From: Halobacteriovorax sp. GB3
Lineage (GTDB): Bacteria > Bdellovibrionota > Bacteriovoracia > Bacteriovoracales > Bacteriovoracaceae
NCBI RefSeq assembly: GCF_028649655.1
Contig: NZ_JAQSLN010000002.1
Coordinates: forward strand, 62,001 to 126,000
Direction of reading: 5' to 3'
Length of the DNA: 64,000 nucleotides
Below the pieces are notes generated by a model. The model saw nothing but the letters and a program-made list of their open reading frames with translations, ran no database searches and was not told the origin of the DNA. The position numbers were made by a program, and so were the translations under genes. Of this stretch, positions 62,900 to 64,000 are shown piece after piece (position 1 is the first letter of the stretch; the number at the start of each line of letters is the position of its first letter).

Positions 62900-63891
62900 T
62901 TACTGGTGGAGCTGGCTTCATCGGATCAAATTTTGTCCACCTTTTTGTAAATAGATATCAAGATTATAAGGTTATTAATCTAGACCTTCTTACGTATGCA
63001 GGTGATTTAAAAAATCTCCAAGGATTAGACGAGTCAAATTATGAGTTTGTTAAAGGAGACATCTGCGATAGGGAACTCGTTGAAAAAATATTCACTGAAA
63101 ATAATATTCAAGGTGTCATTCACTTCGCTGCAGAATCACACGTAGATAACTCAATATCTGGACCTGGTGAATTTGTAAGAACAAATGTTAATGGAACATT
63201 TACTCTTCTCGATGTGGCAAGAACAACTTGGATGAATGGTCCTTTTGAAATTAAAGATGCTTATAAAGAAGCACGTTTTCACCACATCTCTACAGATGAG
63301 GTGTATGGGACTCTAGGTGAAACGGGATACTTTACAGAGACAACTCCCTACGCACCAAATTCACCGTACTCAGCTTCTAAAGCCTCATCAGACATGATCG
63401 TAAGAAGTTATTTCCATACTTATGGAATGAATGTAGTAACGACAAATTGTTCAAATAACTATGGCCCTCGTCAACATGGTGAAAAGTTAATTCCAACAAT
63501 CTGTCGAAATGCCCTTAATGAAAACCCAATTCCAATTTATGGAGATGGAAAAAATATTAGAGATTGGCTCTATGTGACTGACCACTGTGAAGCAATCGAT
63601 CTCGTTTTCCATAAGGGGCGTGCAGGAGAAACGTATAATGTTGGTGGAGATGCGGAGAAAACAAACTTAGAAGTTGTTCATACAATTTGTGCACTTTTAG
63701 ATGATATAAAGCCGCGCCAAAAAGGAAGCTACAAGGACCTCATCAGCTTTGTTAAAGATCGTCCTGGCCATGATCGTCGTTACGCAATCGATGCCTCAAA
63801 ATTAAAGGGCGAGTTGAAGTGGGCCCCTGCTCACAATTTCGAACAAGGTATCCAAGATACAATTAACTGGGAACTTGATCGAAACTCATAA
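62878..63891 (+). CDS. rmlB: dTDP-glucose 4,6-dehydratase
   Basis: Second step of the pathway: converts dTDP-glucose to the 4-keto-6-deoxy sugar with bound NAD. An extended SDR enzyme of 337 residues. Motifs are GGAGFIGSNF, the FAAESHVDNS loop, HISTDEVYG with catalytic Thr-Asp-Glu, YSASKAS with Tyr-x-x-x-Lys, and NCSNNYGPRQ plus RDWLYVTDHCEAI for substrate. The ATG lies within the end of rmlD. The order A-C-D-B puts rmlB last, whereas many clusters begin with it. Its stop overlaps the stop of a convergent LysR-type gene by six bases. Confidence 0.94.
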   Translation: MSKKSILVTGGAGFIGSNFVHLFVNRYQDYKVINLDLLTYAGDLKNLQGLDESNYEFVKGDICDRELVEKIFTENNIQGVIHFAAESHVDNSISGPGEFVRTNVNGTFTLLDVARTTWMNGPFEIKDAYKEARFHHISTDEVYGTLGETGYFTETTPYAPNSPYSASKASSDMIVRSYFHTYGMNVVTTNCSNNYGPRQHGEKLIPTICRNALNENPIPIYGDGKNIRDWLYVTDHCEAIDLVFHKGRAGETYNVGGDAEKTNLEVVHTICALLDDIKPRQKGSYKDLISFVKDRPGHDRRYAIDASKLKGELKWAPAHNFEQGIQDTINWELDRNS

Positions 63892-64000
63892 ATTTTTCAA
63901 ATAAATCTCAAGCTCAGTAAGAAAAACCCTCGTGTTAATCGAAAGGTTTTGCTTGCTGGGCATAACCGCCCATATGGGAGTGTCTTCCGGAAGAAATTTC
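63886..64000 (-). CDS. C-terminal end of a LysR-type transcriptional regulator (partial)
   Basis: The complement of 63886-63999 encodes 37 residues ending in TGA. The segment TPIWAVMPSKQNLSINTRVF followed by LTELEIYLKNL has the closing pattern of LysR-type regulators: a Pro-rich lead, the aromatic strand before Pro-Ser, a Leu-Ser/Arg step and a last helix of form R.F...L...L. The rest lies beyond the window. It converges on rmlB with a six-base overlap. Too short to be listed by a length filter, but the pattern is good. Confidence 0.7.
   Translation of the reverse strand, partial: KFLPEDTPIWAVMPSKQNLSINTRVFLTELEIYLKNL

Overview
The window looks like chromosome from a low-GC, Gram-negative member of the Bdellovibrionota, most likely a marine Bacteriovorax/Halobacteriovorax relative. 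That is an inference, not a match. It rests on AT-rich DNA, many Sec and lipoprotein signals, OM beta-barrels, TonB-dependent and MotA/MotB-type proteins, an LPS-sugar cluster, frequent TTG/GTG starts and a very large surface lipoprotein. I saw no tRNA, rRNA, CRISPR array, insertion sequence or prophage. Gene ends are tight, with many 1-8 bp overlaps and four convergent pairs with no gap.

Layout. 1-1499 (minus): a secreted trypsin-like protease translationally coupled to a helical exported protein that runs off the window. 1636-4096 (plus): four little-known genes, including a methyltransferase with a signal peptide. 4204-7926: a YejABE/Opp-type peptide ABC importer without its ATPase gene, closed by a terminator. 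7975-12443: a cobalamin riboswitch followed by btuB, btuF, btuD and btuC. 12444-16418: a secreted nuclease, a YciH/SUI1-like factor, an HtrA protease, phosphatidylserine decarboxylase and an EEP-family hydrolase. 16560-19801: two small HTH-type proteins behind a triple-box operator, an OmpR-type response regulator with a near-consensus promoter, and a membrane protein that looks like a degenerate histidine kinase.

The most unusual region is 19802-43412. A five-gene minus-strand operon encodes a PEGA/TPR lipoprotein, a protein joining a FliF-like periplasmic ring domain and TM segment to a FliG-like rotor domain, a probable OM beta-barrel, MotA and MotB. This has the parts of a flagellum-derived but non-flagellar envelope motor. 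Diverging from it, behind a sigma-28-like promoter, is an 18.3-kb gene for a 6112-residue lipoprotein of about 45 Ig-like modules. Next come a secreted propeller-like protein, an AsmA-like membrane protein and a 1072-residue exported protein, all of unknown function.

49083-54853 (minus) is a methionine operon: metF, metH, a small unknown gene and a stand-alone mini-MetE-like zinc domain. MetH needs cobalamin, so it is probably a main consumer of the vitamin imported by the Btu system. 55038-56916 holds a soluble hybrid histidine kinase and a second OmpR-type regulator, paralogous to the first. Then come a LacX-type mutarotase, a peroxide-defence operon (gpx-ohrR-nitroreductase) with a visible OhrR-type operator, a glycosyltransferase-like gene with rmlA-rmlC-rmlD-rmlB for dTDP-L-rhamnose, and the tail of a LysR-type regulator.
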